Assembly: GCF_003627755.1 (NCBI RefSeq)
Contig: NZ_CP032694.1
Location: 3,153,501 to 3,217,500, forward strand
Reading direction: 5' to 3'
Length of the DNA stretch: 64,000 nucleotides
Origin: Rhizobium jaguaris
GTDB taxonomy: Bacteria > Pseudomonadota > Alphaproteobacteria > Rhizobiales > Rhizobiaceae
Position 1 is the stretch's first letter. The number at the start of each line of letters is the position of its first letter. The notes under the pieces were generated by a model. It was not told the DNA's origin and ran no database searches. It worked only from the letters and a program-made list of their open reading frames with translations. This document shows, in pieces, positions 37,557-47,000 of the stretch. A program made the translations under genes and the position numbers.

Positions 37557-38420
37557 ATGAGACCCTATCTTGAGATATTGCCACGGTCGCAGGAAACGTC
37601 GTGGAGCATGCTGAACCGGCGGCTCGACGATGTCATCCCCTTCCAATGGCATCATCATCCCGAATTCGAACTCACCCTCACACTGAACTCGGTCGGGCAG
37701 CGTTTCATCGGTGACCATAGCGGCGACTATGGCGACGGCGATCTCGTCCTCGTCGGCCCCAACCTGCCGCATACATGGGCCTCACGCGCAAAGATCGACG
37801 AGCATAAGCCGCATGTTGCCCTTGTCTTTTGGTTCCATCGCGACTGGCTGTTGCAGATGTCGGGCGGTGCAGTCGAATTTCGGCCGATCGAGGCGATGGT
37901 GATGCGGGCCGATAACGGCCTGCAATTTTCGAAAGAGATCGCTGCGGCGGTGCGGCCGGACTTCGAGGCAGTCTTCGAAAGGCGGCCTGTCGAACGTCTG
38001 CTATCGCTGTTGAGCATCCTTGTCAGGATCGCCGATGACAGGAAGGCGACGCCGCTTGCAAGCGCGCCGGGCCAATCGCAGGACCTTCGGGAGAGCCGGG
38101 AACGCATCGACCGTGTGCTGACACATATGCATCTCAACTATGCGCGCCCTATCAGCCTGGATGAATTGGCCGATATCGCCGCGCTCAGCGTTTCCGGTCT
38201 GCATCGGATGTTCCGCCGCCACACCGGCACCGCCATTTCCGATTATCTGATGCGCATGCGTATCGGCGACGCCTGCGCTCGCCTCTCGTCTACCAATCAG
38301 GCGGTCCATCAGATCAGCGATGCCGTCGGCTATAATTCCATCGCCAATTTCAACAGGCAGTTCAAAACCCTGAAGGGCATGACACCGCGAGAGTACAGAC
38401 GATTGTTCGTCAGGCCGTGA
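37557..38420 (+). CDS. AraC family transcriptional regulator with cupin sensor
   Basis: A 287-residue regulator: N-terminal cupin (FQWHHHPEFELTLTLNSVGQRFIGD, then VLVGPNLPHTWAS), linker, and a C-terminal AraC double HTH (ARPISLDELADIAALSVSGLHRMFRRHTGTAISDYLMRMRIGDACARL and INDAVGY-like segment ISDAVGYNSIANFNRQFKTLKGMTPREYRR). It is divergent from the PhyH gene, its likely target. Its 3' end overlaps the convergent MocR gene by eleven bases. Confidence 0.92.
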   Translation: MRPYLEILPRSQETSWSMLNRRLDDVIPFQWHHHPEFELTLTLNSVGQRFIGDHSGDYGDGDLVLVGPNLPHTWASRAKIDEHKPHVALVFWFHRDWLLQMSGGAVEFRPIEAMVMRADNGLQFSKEIAAAVRPDFEAVFERRPVERLLSLLSILVRIADDRKATPLASAPGQSQDLRESRERIDRVLTHMHLNYARPISLDELADIAALSVSGLHRMFRRHTGTAISDYLMRMRIGDACARLSSTNQAVHQISDAVGYNSIANFNRQFKTLKGMTPREYRRLFVRP

Positions 38421-39837
38421 CTTCTGGAAGCCGAATGAGTTTGGCAATCTTTGCCGCTGCCGCGTCCGCCGCCTCGGGCGCCATGCGTGCGATTCCGAAC
38501 AGCAGCCCCGGTCGCGGCGGCCCAAGATGCAGGGCAGACATGGGCCGAAGCGCGAAACCCTGGGCATTGATCCTCCGCACGACCGCGCGATCATCGGCCC
38601 CTGCGTCCCGGAACCACGCAGCCAGTTGCAGCCCGCCGGTGCCCTCGCCGATCGTAAGCTGATCTCCGCAATGGCGGCGCAACGCGGACACGGCGGCCGC
38701 CATCCGCTCGGCATAGACCGCATTCATATGTCTCAGATGCGCGCGAAACCGGCCCTCGCGAATGAAATCGGCAAGGGCCGCCTGGATATGGATCGGTACG
38801 ACGGCCCCTCTCAGCCGCTGCGCGGCAGCGGTCTCGGACACAAGCCGGGATGGCACGACCGCATAGGCGATGCGCAGGCCGGGCGCCAGCGTTTTCGAGA
38901 ATGTACCGAGATAGGCGACCACTTCGCCTCGATCGATGCCCTGCAGCGCTGCGATGGGGCGTGAAGCATATTGGAATTCGCTGTCGTAATCGTCTTCCAG
39001 CACCACCGAACCGTTGGCGCGCGCGAATTCGAGCAAGGCCAGGCGGCGTGGCAGGCTCATCGTCACGCCGGTCGGATATTGGTGGGAGGGCGTGACGTAT
39101 ATCAGGCGCGGTGTCGGACCGGCAGCCTTGGCAACATTGATGCCTGCCTGGTCGCACGGCACCGGCACCAGGTCCGCACCCGCCATCCGCAGCAACGCCT
39201 GCGCCGTTCCATAGCCTGGCTCCTCAATCCAGGCGACGGTCCCTTTCGGGCGATCGGGCCGCAGCAGGACGCGCGCCAAAAGATCGATGGCGGCTCCGGT
39301 CGAAGGAACGATGAGGATTTGTTCGGGACGGGCGATCACGCCGCGCGTCGCGGAGATGTGCTCGAGGATTGCCTCGCGCAACTCGCGAATGCCGCTGTGG
39401 GCACCATAGCCGAGGTCATGCACCCGCAGCGAACGGCCGCGAGCGCCAAGGCAGCGCGCCCAGGCGGCATGCGGAAAAGCTGCAACATCCGGCACGCCGG
39501 GCTCGAAGAGGCCGCCCGCGCCCATCTCGATCGCTGGCACCGGGCTGAGCGTCGTCGGTGCGGCTTGCCCCTGCAAAGGAGGCGTGGCAAAGGCGGCAAC
39601 GCGCGTCGCAGCGCCCGTCGTTGATTGCAGATAGCCCTCGGCTTTCAGCCGCTCATAGGCATTCACAACGGTGGAACGCGCGACGCCGATCGAGACCGCC
39701 AGCCACCGTGTCGACGGCAGCCGCTGCCCTGGCGGCATCTGCCCTTGGAGAATACGATCGCGCATCACTCGATACACCTGCCCCTCCAGGTCGCCTGCGG
39801 CCCGATCGAGTGCCGGCCATTGCGCAACAAATGCCAT
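38410..39837 (-). CDS. MocR/PdxR-type GntR regulator with aminotransferase domain
   Basis: A 475-residue regulator. The N-terminal GntR winged helix (VYRVMRDRILQGQMPPGQRLPSTRWLAVSIGVARSTVVNAYERLKAEGYL) is fused to a fold-type I aminotransferase domain with the PLP-binding Lys in YLGTFSKTLAPGLRIAY and VLEDDYDSEFQY. MocR proteins sense PLP or amino compounds. It is divergent from a PNPOx-fold gene, with a direct repeat between them. The ATG at 39837 gives the usual family length; an upstream extension of the open frame is non-homologous and crosses the promoter. Confidence 0.92.
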   Translation of the reverse strand: MAFVAQWPALDRAAGDLEGQVYRVMRDRILQGQMPPGQRLPSTRWLAVSIGVARSTVVNAYERLKAEGYLQSTTGAATRVAAFATPPLQGQAAPTTLSPVPAIEMGAGGLFEPGVPDVAAFPHAAWARCLGARGRSLRVHDLGYGAHSGIRELREAILEHISATRGVIARPEQILIVPSTGAAIDLLARVLLRPDRPKGTVAWIEEPGYGTAQALLRMAGADLVPVPCDQAGINVAKAAGPTPRLIYVTPSHQYPTGVTMSLPRRLALLEFARANGSVVLEDDYDSEFQYASRPIAALQGIDRGEVVAYLGTFSKTLAPGLRIAYAVVPSRLVSETAAAQRLRGAVVPIHIQAALADFIREGRFRAHLRHMNAVYAERMAAAVSALRRHCGDQLTIGEGTGGLQLAAWFRDAGADDRAVVRRINAQGFALRPMSALHLGPPRPGLLFGIARMAPEAADAAAAKIAKLIRLPEVTA

Positions 39838-39847
39838 GGCATCCCTC

Positions 39848-39877
39848 AACTGGTCTGCTGAAAATAGATAAACTGGT
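39848..39877. promoter_or_regulatory. Direct repeats AACTGGT in the MocR/PNPOx intergenic region
   Basis: AACTGGT occurs at 39848-39854 and 39871-39877, 23 bases apart (about two helical turns), between the divergent genes. MocR regulators typically bind such direct repeats. They are the likely operator for both genes. Confidence 0.55.
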
Positions 39878-39935
39878 TGTTTATAGCCTACCTGTTTGGC
39901 GGCAAGAATCAAAAAGAATACCAGCGAGGAAAACG

Positions 39936-40619
39936 ATGGCTGATCTCTACCCGCCGCAAGCCGACGACTATCCGACCACCGAACGCTCGCGCGTGCGGCG
40001 CGAACATCATCGCGGCAGCCATGCTCGTGCCGACGTTTATGCGGTTTTGGATGCCGCACCTCTCTGTCACGTCGGCTATGTCATCAATGGCGCGCCCTAT
40101 GTGACGCCGACGCTGCATTGGCGCGAAGGCGACCACGTCTATTGGCACGGCTCGGCCGCAAGCCGCTTTCTGCGTGCGGCAGAGGACATGCACGTCTGCC
40201 TCACCTGCAGCATCTTGGACGGCTATGTGCTCGCCCGCTCCGCCTTCAATCATTCGGTCAATTACCGATCCGCCATGGTTTTCGGCACGGCCCGCCTGCT
40301 GGAAGATGCCGAGGAGAAGGCCGAGGCGCTGCGCCGCTTCGTCGAGAACCTGTTCCCGGGCCGCTGGGATAGCCTGCGGCCGATGACCGGGCAGGAGGTG
40401 AAAGCCACATCCGTATTGCGGATGGAAATCGAGGAGGCGACAGCCAAGGTCCGCAACGGCCCGCCGGGCGATGCAGATGAGGCGCATTTTCCCGTCTGGG
40501 CGGGCGTCCTTCCGGTGCGGAGCCATCTGGTTTCGGCGGAACCCGCGCCTGGATTGCCCGACGGGATAGAGCTACCCGAACCGCTGGCGGCGCTGATACA
40601 ATCGGGCCGGATTCGATAG
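39936..40619 (+). CDS. Pyridoxamine 5'-phosphate oxidase-fold (flavin reductase-like) protein
   Basis: A 227-residue split-barrel protein of the FMN-binding PNPOx-like group: LCHVGYVINGAPYVTPTLHWREGDHVYWHGSAASRFLRA, then VCLTCSILDGYVLARSAFNHSVNYRSAMVFG. These short proteins bind flavin or heme and are often next to MocR genes. The ATG at 39936 follows GCGAGGAAAACG. Its divergent MocR partner suggests a role in B6 or amino-compound metabolism, but oxidation of pyridoxamine phosphate itself is not established. Confidence 0.88.
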   Translation: MADLYPPQADDYPTTERSRVRREHHRGSHARADVYAVLDAAPLCHVGYVINGAPYVTPTLHWREGDHVYWHGSAASRFLRAAEDMHVCLTCSILDGYVLARSAFNHSVNYRSAMVFGTARLLEDAEEKAEALRRFVENLFPGRWDSLRPMTGQEVKATSVLRMEIEEATAKVRNGPPGDADEAHFPVWAGVLPVRSHLVSAEPAPGLPDGIELPEPLAALIQSGRIR

Positions 40620-40653
40620 ATTGCCTTCGCATTTGATACCAAAGGATTTTGAT

Positions 40654-41316
40654 ATGGACCTCGCGAATTGGAACGGCGTGCCGCGCCCGGAACGAATCAC
40701 TCTGGAAGGCCGCTATGCCCGACTGGAGCCACTCGGTGCGGCGCGGCATGGCGCGGACCTCCTCGCTTCGGCGCAAGCGTCGGGCGCGGAGGATCGCTTC
40801 CGCTATCTGTTCGAGGAAGCGCCGGCCGATGTCGCCGCCTTCACGCCCTGGCTTGAAAAGGCCGCCGCCAGCACCGATCCCCTGTTCTTCGCCACGATCG
40901 ACAAGCGGACCGGCAAGGCCGAAGGCCGGCAGGCGCTGATGCGTATCGATCCCGTGCATGGCGTCATCGAGATCGGCAGCATTCTTTGGGGGCCCGCCAT
41001 CGCCCGCAGCCGCGTCACTACCGAAACGCTCTACCTCTTCGCGACTTACATCTTCGACACGCTCGGCTACCGCCGCTTCGAGTGGAAATGCCACAATCTC
41101 AACGAACCGTCGAAGCGCGCAGCCGAGCGTTTCGGTTTCACCTTCGAAGGCATCTTCCGCCAGCACATGGTCGCCAAGGGCAGGAATCGCGACACCGCCT
41201 GGTTCGCTATCATCGACGCCGACTGGCCGCGCCTGAAGGCCGGTTACGAGAGATGGTTGTCTCCTGAGAATTTCGACGAGGCCGGGCAGCAGAAGAGCAA
41301 GCTGACGTTCGGGTGA
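40654..41316 (+). CDS. GNAT acetyltransferase (RimJ/RimL-like)
   Basis: A 220-residue acetyltransferase. It begins GVPRPERITLEGRYARLEPL, and the acetyl-CoA-binding region includes GVIEIGSILWGPAIARS and YRRFEWKCHNLNEPSKRAAERFGFTFEGIFRQHM, typical of RimL-like N-acetyltransferases. The ATG at 40654 follows AAAGGATTTTG, 34 bases after the PNPOx-like gene, so they may be co-transcribed. The acceptor is unknown. Confidence 0.87.
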   Translation: MDLANWNGVPRPERITLEGRYARLEPLGAARHGADLLASAQASGAEDRFRYLFEEAPADVAAFTPWLEKAAASTDPLFFATIDKRTGKAEGRQALMRIDPVHGVIEIGSILWGPAIARSRVTTETLYLFATYIFDTLGYRRFEWKCHNLNEPSKRAAERFGFTFEGIFRQHMVAKGRNRDTAWFAIIDADWPRLKAGYERWLSPENFDEAGQQKSKLTFG

Positions 41317-41347
41317 AGCCTCGGCTGCTCGGCATACGTCTCTTGTC

Positions 41348-41785
41348 CTAAAGCGGCTTTCGAAAATAGACGACGCGCCCGGTTTCCTCGAAACCCAATG
41401 CAGCGTGGAATGCATGGCTTTCAACGTTGTCGAGCAGCGCGTCCGAGCCGAATTCACGGCATCCGGCAGCACGCCCCCAGGCAGCAATCGCGTGGCAGAG
41501 CGATCGAGCGACGCCCTGCCGCCTGTGCCCCGGCAATACATAGATGCCCTCCAGAAAAAGCACCGGAGACGTCTCGCAGCCGTTCACATAGTCGTGCCGA
41601 AGTGTCGCCTCCGCAAACCCCACGACCTCCGCCTGCTCGCAGGCAAGGTAGGCAATAGCACCTTCCTTCGAGAGAAATTCAGCGAGCTCGGCGCGATGAT
41701 ATTCGATCGAGCTTTCCGGCCAGAGTTCGGCACGCAGACGCGACCATGCATTCGTATGTTTGGGTTCCGCTTCCTCTATGCGCAT
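41348..41785 (-). CDS. Aminoglycoside 6'-N-acetyltransferase-like GNAT (AAC(6') family)
   Basis: A 145-residue GNAT matching the AAC(6')-I pattern throughout: W(x)RLRAELWP at 14-23, LRHDYVNGCETSPVLFLEGIYVLP, the acetyl-CoA loop GHRRQGVARSL, and ALGFEETGRVVYFRK at the end. AAC(6') enzymes acetylate the 6'-amino group of kanamycin, tobramycin and amikacin. No integron, IS or resistance cassette is nearby, so this looks like a chromosomal (intrinsic) copy. It is convergent with the RimL-like gene. Actual drug activity is not shown by sequence alone. Confidence 0.85.
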   Translation of the reverse strand: MRIEEAEPKHTNAWSRLRAELWPESSIEYHRAELAEFLSKEGAIAYLACEQAEVVGFAEATLRHDYVNGCETSPVLFLEGIYVLPGHRRQGVARSLCHAIAAWGRAAGCREFGSDALLDNVESHAFHAALGFEETGRVVYFRKPL

Positions 41786-41933
41786 GGCTTGGCCTCCAAG
41801 GATCCGAGGTCTAATTTACCAGACTCGAATCGATCACCGGAAGATTTCGCTTCCTCGTCCACAATCATCGCGGTACATATCCCGCATATTGCGCGCCACC
41901 CCACCCGACTGACGAGAATTCGAGGACAATGGC

Positions 41934-42929
41934 ATGACATTTCAAAACAGTTCGCGTCTCTACGCTGCTGTTTCATCCTTATTGTGGCCGGCCATCTTTT
42001 GCGCCGGGCTGACAGGCGCCTATTTTGCGTTTCAGTCGCATATGCCGCTCCTTTGGTTCAATGTCGTCTATCTCTCGATCGTGGCGACGATTGCGCTGTT
42101 CGAGCGGCTGATGCCCTATGAGGAGGCCTGGCTGGAACGCGACGGCGAGACGTTTAGCAATGTCGCGCACACGCTTTTGAGCAAAGGGAGCGTGCAGATC
42201 GCGGCAGCCATCGGCACGTCATTTCCGATGGCGGTGGCGACCGTAGCGCAGCCTTTTCTGAGCCACCAGGCACATATCTGGCCAGAGCAATGGCCGATGG
42301 CTTTGCAGGTCGTGCTTGGATTGGTTGTCGCCGAATTCGGCCTCTATGTCGCCCATCGCCTAGCGCATGAATACCTGTCGCTTTGGCGTTTCCATGCCTT
42401 GCATCATAGCGTCGAGCGGTTGTGGGTCATCAACACCGGGCGTTTCCACATCATCGATTCGCTGTTCAAGATCGCGCTGGGGCAGATCCCGCTCTATCTC
42501 TTAGGCTCGCCGCTGCCGGTCTTCCTGTGGATCGGCGCGGTGACGGCCTTTATCGGCCTCCTCACCCATTGCAATATCGATGTACGCACAGGCCCGCTCG
42601 ACTGGTTCCTTTCCACGCCGCGCTTGCATCGCTGGCATCACTCGAAGCTGCTGGCCGAAGGCAACACCAATTACGGCGAAAACCTCGTAATCTGGGACCA
42701 GATCCTTGGTACCTACTACAACCCACCCCGCCCCTCCTCCACCGACATCGGTATCAGCGGCAAGGTGGCAAAGGGCTTCCTTGCCCAGCTCGTGCAGCCC
42801 TTCTCCACCAAGGGACGAAAGCAAATTATTGGGAAAAAACCGAAGGAGTTGGTGGCCAAGGAAGAACTGGCTGCCAGAGCGGCTGCCGTTCGCGAACAGC
42901 CCCGCGAGTCGATCCGAAAAACGAGCTGA
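41934..42929 (+). CDS. Sterol desaturase / fatty acid hydroxylase superfamily membrane protein
   Basis: A 331-residue integral membrane di-iron oxygenase-like protein. It has several N-terminal membrane segments and the three His boxes: HRLAHE, HALHHSVERL and HRWHHSKL, with a further His in LLTHCNIDV. Members hydroxylate or desaturate lipids, sterols or carotenoids. The C-terminal 50 residues are charged and probably cytoplasmic. The secreted VOC gene follows after nine bases, so the two form an operon. Lipid substrate unknown. Confidence 0.88.
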   Translation: MTFQNSSRLYAAVSSLLWPAIFCAGLTGAYFAFQSHMPLLWFNVVYLSIVATIALFERLMPYEEAWLERDGETFSNVAHTLLSKGSVQIAAAIGTSFPMAVATVAQPFLSHQAHIWPEQWPMALQVVLGLVVAEFGLYVAHRLAHEYLSLWRFHALHHSVERLWVINTGRFHIIDSLFKIALGQIPLYLLGSPLPVFLWIGAVTAFIGLLTHCNIDVRTGPLDWFLSTPRLHRWHHSKLLAEGNTNYGENLVIWDQILGTYYNPPRPSSTDIGISGKVAKGFLAQLVQPFSTKGRKQIIGKKPKELVAKEELAARAAAVREQPRESIRKTS

Positions 42930-42938
42930 GAGACGATC

Positions 42939-43838
42939 ATGAGCGGCCTCCCTCACTTGGCGTCGAAGCGCGCAGCGTTCGCCGGCCTTTGCCTCGCACT
43001 TGGCGCCCCGTTTTCCGCTTTGGCGATGGATCAGGTCGGCGTCGGTCCGCAATATGATACGACCCACGTCTATGTCGCGCCCGACAAGGTCGATGTTTTT
43101 GCGAAAAGCTTCCTCGCCACCTTCGGCGGCACCAGCACAAAACAGGTGACGACCAAGGCGACGCCGACGCCGAGCGGCACGACATCGCAACTGTTGCAGA
43201 CGCCGGCGGGCTATGTGTCGCTCTTCGGCTTCACGACGCCGATCCCCTACCCTTTCGGCCTTGAACGCACAGGCTATCTCGTCACCGATATGGATAAGGC
43301 AGTCGCAGCGGCAAAAGCCGCCGGTGCCGACATCATCGTCGCGCCGTTCCCCGATCCGATCGGCCGCGATGCCGTCATCCAATGGCCAGGCGGTGTCAAC
43401 ATGCAGCTCTATTGGCATACGGTGGCCGCCAACTATCCGCCGCTGCAGACCGTGCCGGAAAACCGTGTCTACGTTTCGCCCGATCGCGTTGGTGTTTTCG
43501 TTGAAGATTTTATCGCCTTTTCCCATGGCAGGATCGTTTCCGATGATCCGAAAGCCCCTGGCGTCGAGATTGGCCGGCCGAACGACACCTTTCATCGCAT
43601 CCGTCTCGAATCGATTTTCGGCCGGATGACGGTGCTCGTCACCGACGGGCATCTTCCCTATCCTTACGGCCGCGAGATCACAGGCTATGAAACCACCGAC
43701 CTGAAGGATACACTTACCAAGGCGACGGCGAGCGGTGCTGCGGTGATCACAGGCCCCTATGCCAGCGACGGCCGGGAAGCCGCGGTGGTTGCGTTTCCCG
43801 GAGGGTATATCGCGGAGATTCATGCAGCGACGAAATAG
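42939..43838 (+). CDS. Exported tandem VOC-domain protein
   Basis: A 299-residue protein with a Sec signal peptide (RAAFAGLCLALGAPFSALA, cleavage near 29). Two similar VOC halves follow: each has a THVYVAPDKVDVFAKSFLATFGG or NRVYVSPDRVGVFVEDFIAFSHG opening, a LERTGYLVTD or GREITGYETTD middle and a closing strand such as VIQWPGGVNMQLYW or VVAFPGGYIAEIHA. A periplasmic location is unusual for the superfamily. It is co-transcribed with the membrane hydroxylase. Function unknown: perhaps binding or isomerising the hydroxylase product. Confidence 0.82.
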   Translation: MSGLPHLASKRAAFAGLCLALGAPFSALAMDQVGVGPQYDTTHVYVAPDKVDVFAKSFLATFGGTSTKQVTTKATPTPSGTTSQLLQTPAGYVSLFGFTTPIPYPFGLERTGYLVTDMDKAVAAAKAAGADIIVAPFPDPIGRDAVIQWPGGVNMQLYWHTVAANYPPLQTVPENRVYVSPDRVGVFVEDFIAFSHGRIVSDDPKAPGVEIGRPNDTFHRIRLESIFGRMTVLVTDGHLPYPYGREITGYETTDLKDTLTKATASGAAVITGPYASDGREAAVVAFPGGYIAEIHAATK

Positions 43839-44054
43839 GTTTTCGCCTCTTCGCGCCATCCACATTTAAGATGATACGCACAGAGATTTTTGTGTTGAAA
43901 CCAGCGCCGCTAAATTCCAGCATGCAACCAGTGCTCGGAAACCTATTTCAAATCGAGAAGATATTGTCATTTAACGTGTATTGAAAAAGCCACCCCACGG
44001 GGTTACCTATCGCACGCAAATGAATGGCCATGAAAGATTAGGAAAATTATTGAA

Positions 44055-47000
44055 ATGGAAGGGAGATTTACCACAGATCATCTCAAGCAACTCCATAGAA
44101 TATTTTTCACATCTCGTGAAATAGACCGACTTGAACGAGAATTCATCAAGCAAGGCATAGCACATTTTCACGTTTCCGGCGCGGGACATGAGTCGACGGC
44201 GCTGTTGAACGAATTCCTCCATGAAGACGACTGGTTGCATCTGCATTATCGCGACAAAGCCTTGATGCTGGCGCGCGGCATGCCCATTCGTGAGTTTTTC
44301 TCGAGCCTTCTCGCCACAAGCAACTCCCATTCCGCCGGCCGGCAGATGAGCGCGCATCTTTGCTCCCGCGCTCTCAACATCACCTCCATCGTCGGCCCCG
44401 TCGGCAACAACGCACTACATTCCGTCGGCGTTGGCGCCGCGCTGAAACACAAGGCCGGCATGCCGATCGCCATTTGTTGCGTCGGTGACGGCACCACGCA
44501 GCAGGGCGAATTCGTCGAAGCCGTGGCCGAGGCCGTGCGCAGCCAATATCCCGTCGTCTTCATCGTCGAAGACAATAGTTTCTCCATCTCGACGCGGACT
44601 ACCAAGCAGACTTTCTTCGATCTGCCGACCGGACCCGCTTCTTCTTTCTACGGCCTCGACATTATCCGTGCCGATGGCGACGATCTGCAGGCGTCACGAG
44701 AAGCTTTCCGCAAGGCGGTCCGCCACAGCCGCAACAACCGTACGCCGAGCCTCGTGGTTCTCAATATCGAGCGCCTGTCCGATCACACGAATGCCGACGA
44801 TCAGAAGACCTATCGCACCCAGGAAGAGATCGAGGCCGGCTTCATCCACGATCCGCTCACCAATCTGCGCGCCGCCCTGCACGAGGCGGGTGTCGACGCT
44901 GCCGCGCTGGAACAGATCGAGAAGGATCTGACTGCCGAGGTGCAGGCGCAAGCAGCCCTTGCCCGCAAGGAAGATGCGCCGCATGTCGAGCCCGAGGCGA
45001 AGGCGCCCTATCCGGCTTCGTTCGACAAGACTACCGAATATCGCGGCGGCAAGAGCGCTGCGACTCTGACCATGCGCGAGGCGCTGAACGGCGTGCTCGA
45101 CAAGCAGCTTGCCGACAATCCCGACGTAGTTCTTTTCGGTCAGGATATCGAAGATCCCAAGGGCGATGTCTTTGGCGTCACCCGCGGCCTCAGCACGAAA
45201 TATCCCGAGCGGGTGCTCAATGCCGCGCTCAGCGAATCGACCATCGTCGGCACAGCTGTCGGCCGCGCGCTTGCCGGTCAACGCCCCGTCGCCTTCCTGC
45301 AGTTCGCCGATTTCCTGCCGCTCGCTTATAACCAGATCGTCTCGGAAATGGGCAGCATGTACTGGCGCACCCAAGGTGCCTGGGAATCGCCCGTGATCCT
45401 CATGGTGAGCTGTGGCGGCTATAAGCCAGGCCTCGGACCGTTCCACGCGCAAAGCTTCGAGAGCATGCTGGCGCACACGCCCGGCATCGACGTCGTCATG
45501 CCCTCCAGCGCCGGCGATGCCGCGGGTCTGCTCAACGCCGCCTTCGAGTCGCGACGTCCGACCGTCTTCCTTTACCCCAAGGCCGTGCTCAACAATTCCG
45601 ACGGCCGCACCTCCACCGATCTCGACAAGCATTTCGTCCGCCCCGGCTTTTCGCGCTACGTCGCCCGCGGCCGTGACCTGACGCTGGTCACCTACGGCAA
45701 CACGGTTTCGCTCTGCGCCAAGGCGGCGAGCGCCTTCGAAGCCCAGGGATTTTCCGTGGAGGTCATCGACCTGCGCTCGATCTCGCCCTGGGACGAAAAG
45801 GAAGTGCTCGCGAGCGCCAAGCGCACCAAGCGCCTGATCGTGGTGCATGAAGACAATCGCTCTGTCGGCATGGGCGCCGAAATCGTCGCGACTGTTACCG
45901 AGAAGACCGACGTACCCGTCGTCGTCCGCCGGCTGGCCCGCTCGGATGCGCATGTGCCGTTCAATTTCCGCAACCAGTTGGAAACGCTGCCTTCCTACAG
46001 CAAGCTGGTCGATTTGATGGCTGAGGTTCTCGAATGCGAGGTCACCTGGCATGAAGAGGACAAGACTGGCCCAACCGCCGCCATCAAGGCTATCGGCTCC
46101 GGCCCTGCTGATGAAAACGTGCTGGTGACCGATCTTCTGGTCAAGCCGGGCGATACGATCGAGGTCGGCCAGCTGGTCGCCGTAGTCGAGGCGACCAAGG
46201 CCTCCGTCGAAATCTGCGCCAATATCGGCGGCGTAGTGCAAGAAGTCTTCGCCAAGATCGGCGACCAGATCGCCACCGACAGCGCGCTTTTGACCGTCGA
46301 TGCCGACCGTGACCTGAGCGAGCGCAACTTCGCGCTTGCCTCGGAGACTCACAATAAATTCGTGCTGCGCCGGCTGAAGTCGCATGCGATCCCTGCGTTG
46401 CGCCGCCACTCCGGCAATTTCTCCGAAATCGCCGTCAGCGGCATGGGTTTTGCGACGGGTGCCCGCCGCGTCAGCAACGAAGACATCATCCACAATTGGC
46501 CCAACCGGCGCGCCGAGGAAATATTTGCGCTGACCGGGATCAAGAGCCGCTTCTGGGTCGGCCCTGGCGAAGGCACATTGAGCCTCGCGACTAAGGCTGT
46601 CCGCGATCTCTTGCGCCAGACCAATATGACGATCCACGATATGGATCTCGTCATAGCCGCGACCGGCACGCCCGATATCGCCACGCCATCGCTTGCAAGC
46701 CGTGTTGCGGTCGCCGTTGCCGAAGACGGCGTGCGGCCGTCGCTTGCCGCCTATGACATGGGAGCTGCCTGCTCGGGCTACATCTACGCCCTGCAGCAGG
46801 CTTACGACTTCATCGCCCAGCAGAACGACGCCAAGGTGCTGATCGTCACCTCGGAAGTGCTTTCGCCGCTGCTCGACATGAACGATTTCTCCACCGCCAT
46901 CCTGTTCGGAGATGCCGCCACGGCCTGTCTGGTGACCAGCCGCGACATGGCGCGCAATCCGCTTTTTGCCGCCAGTCGTCCGATCATCAGCGGCCGTCCG

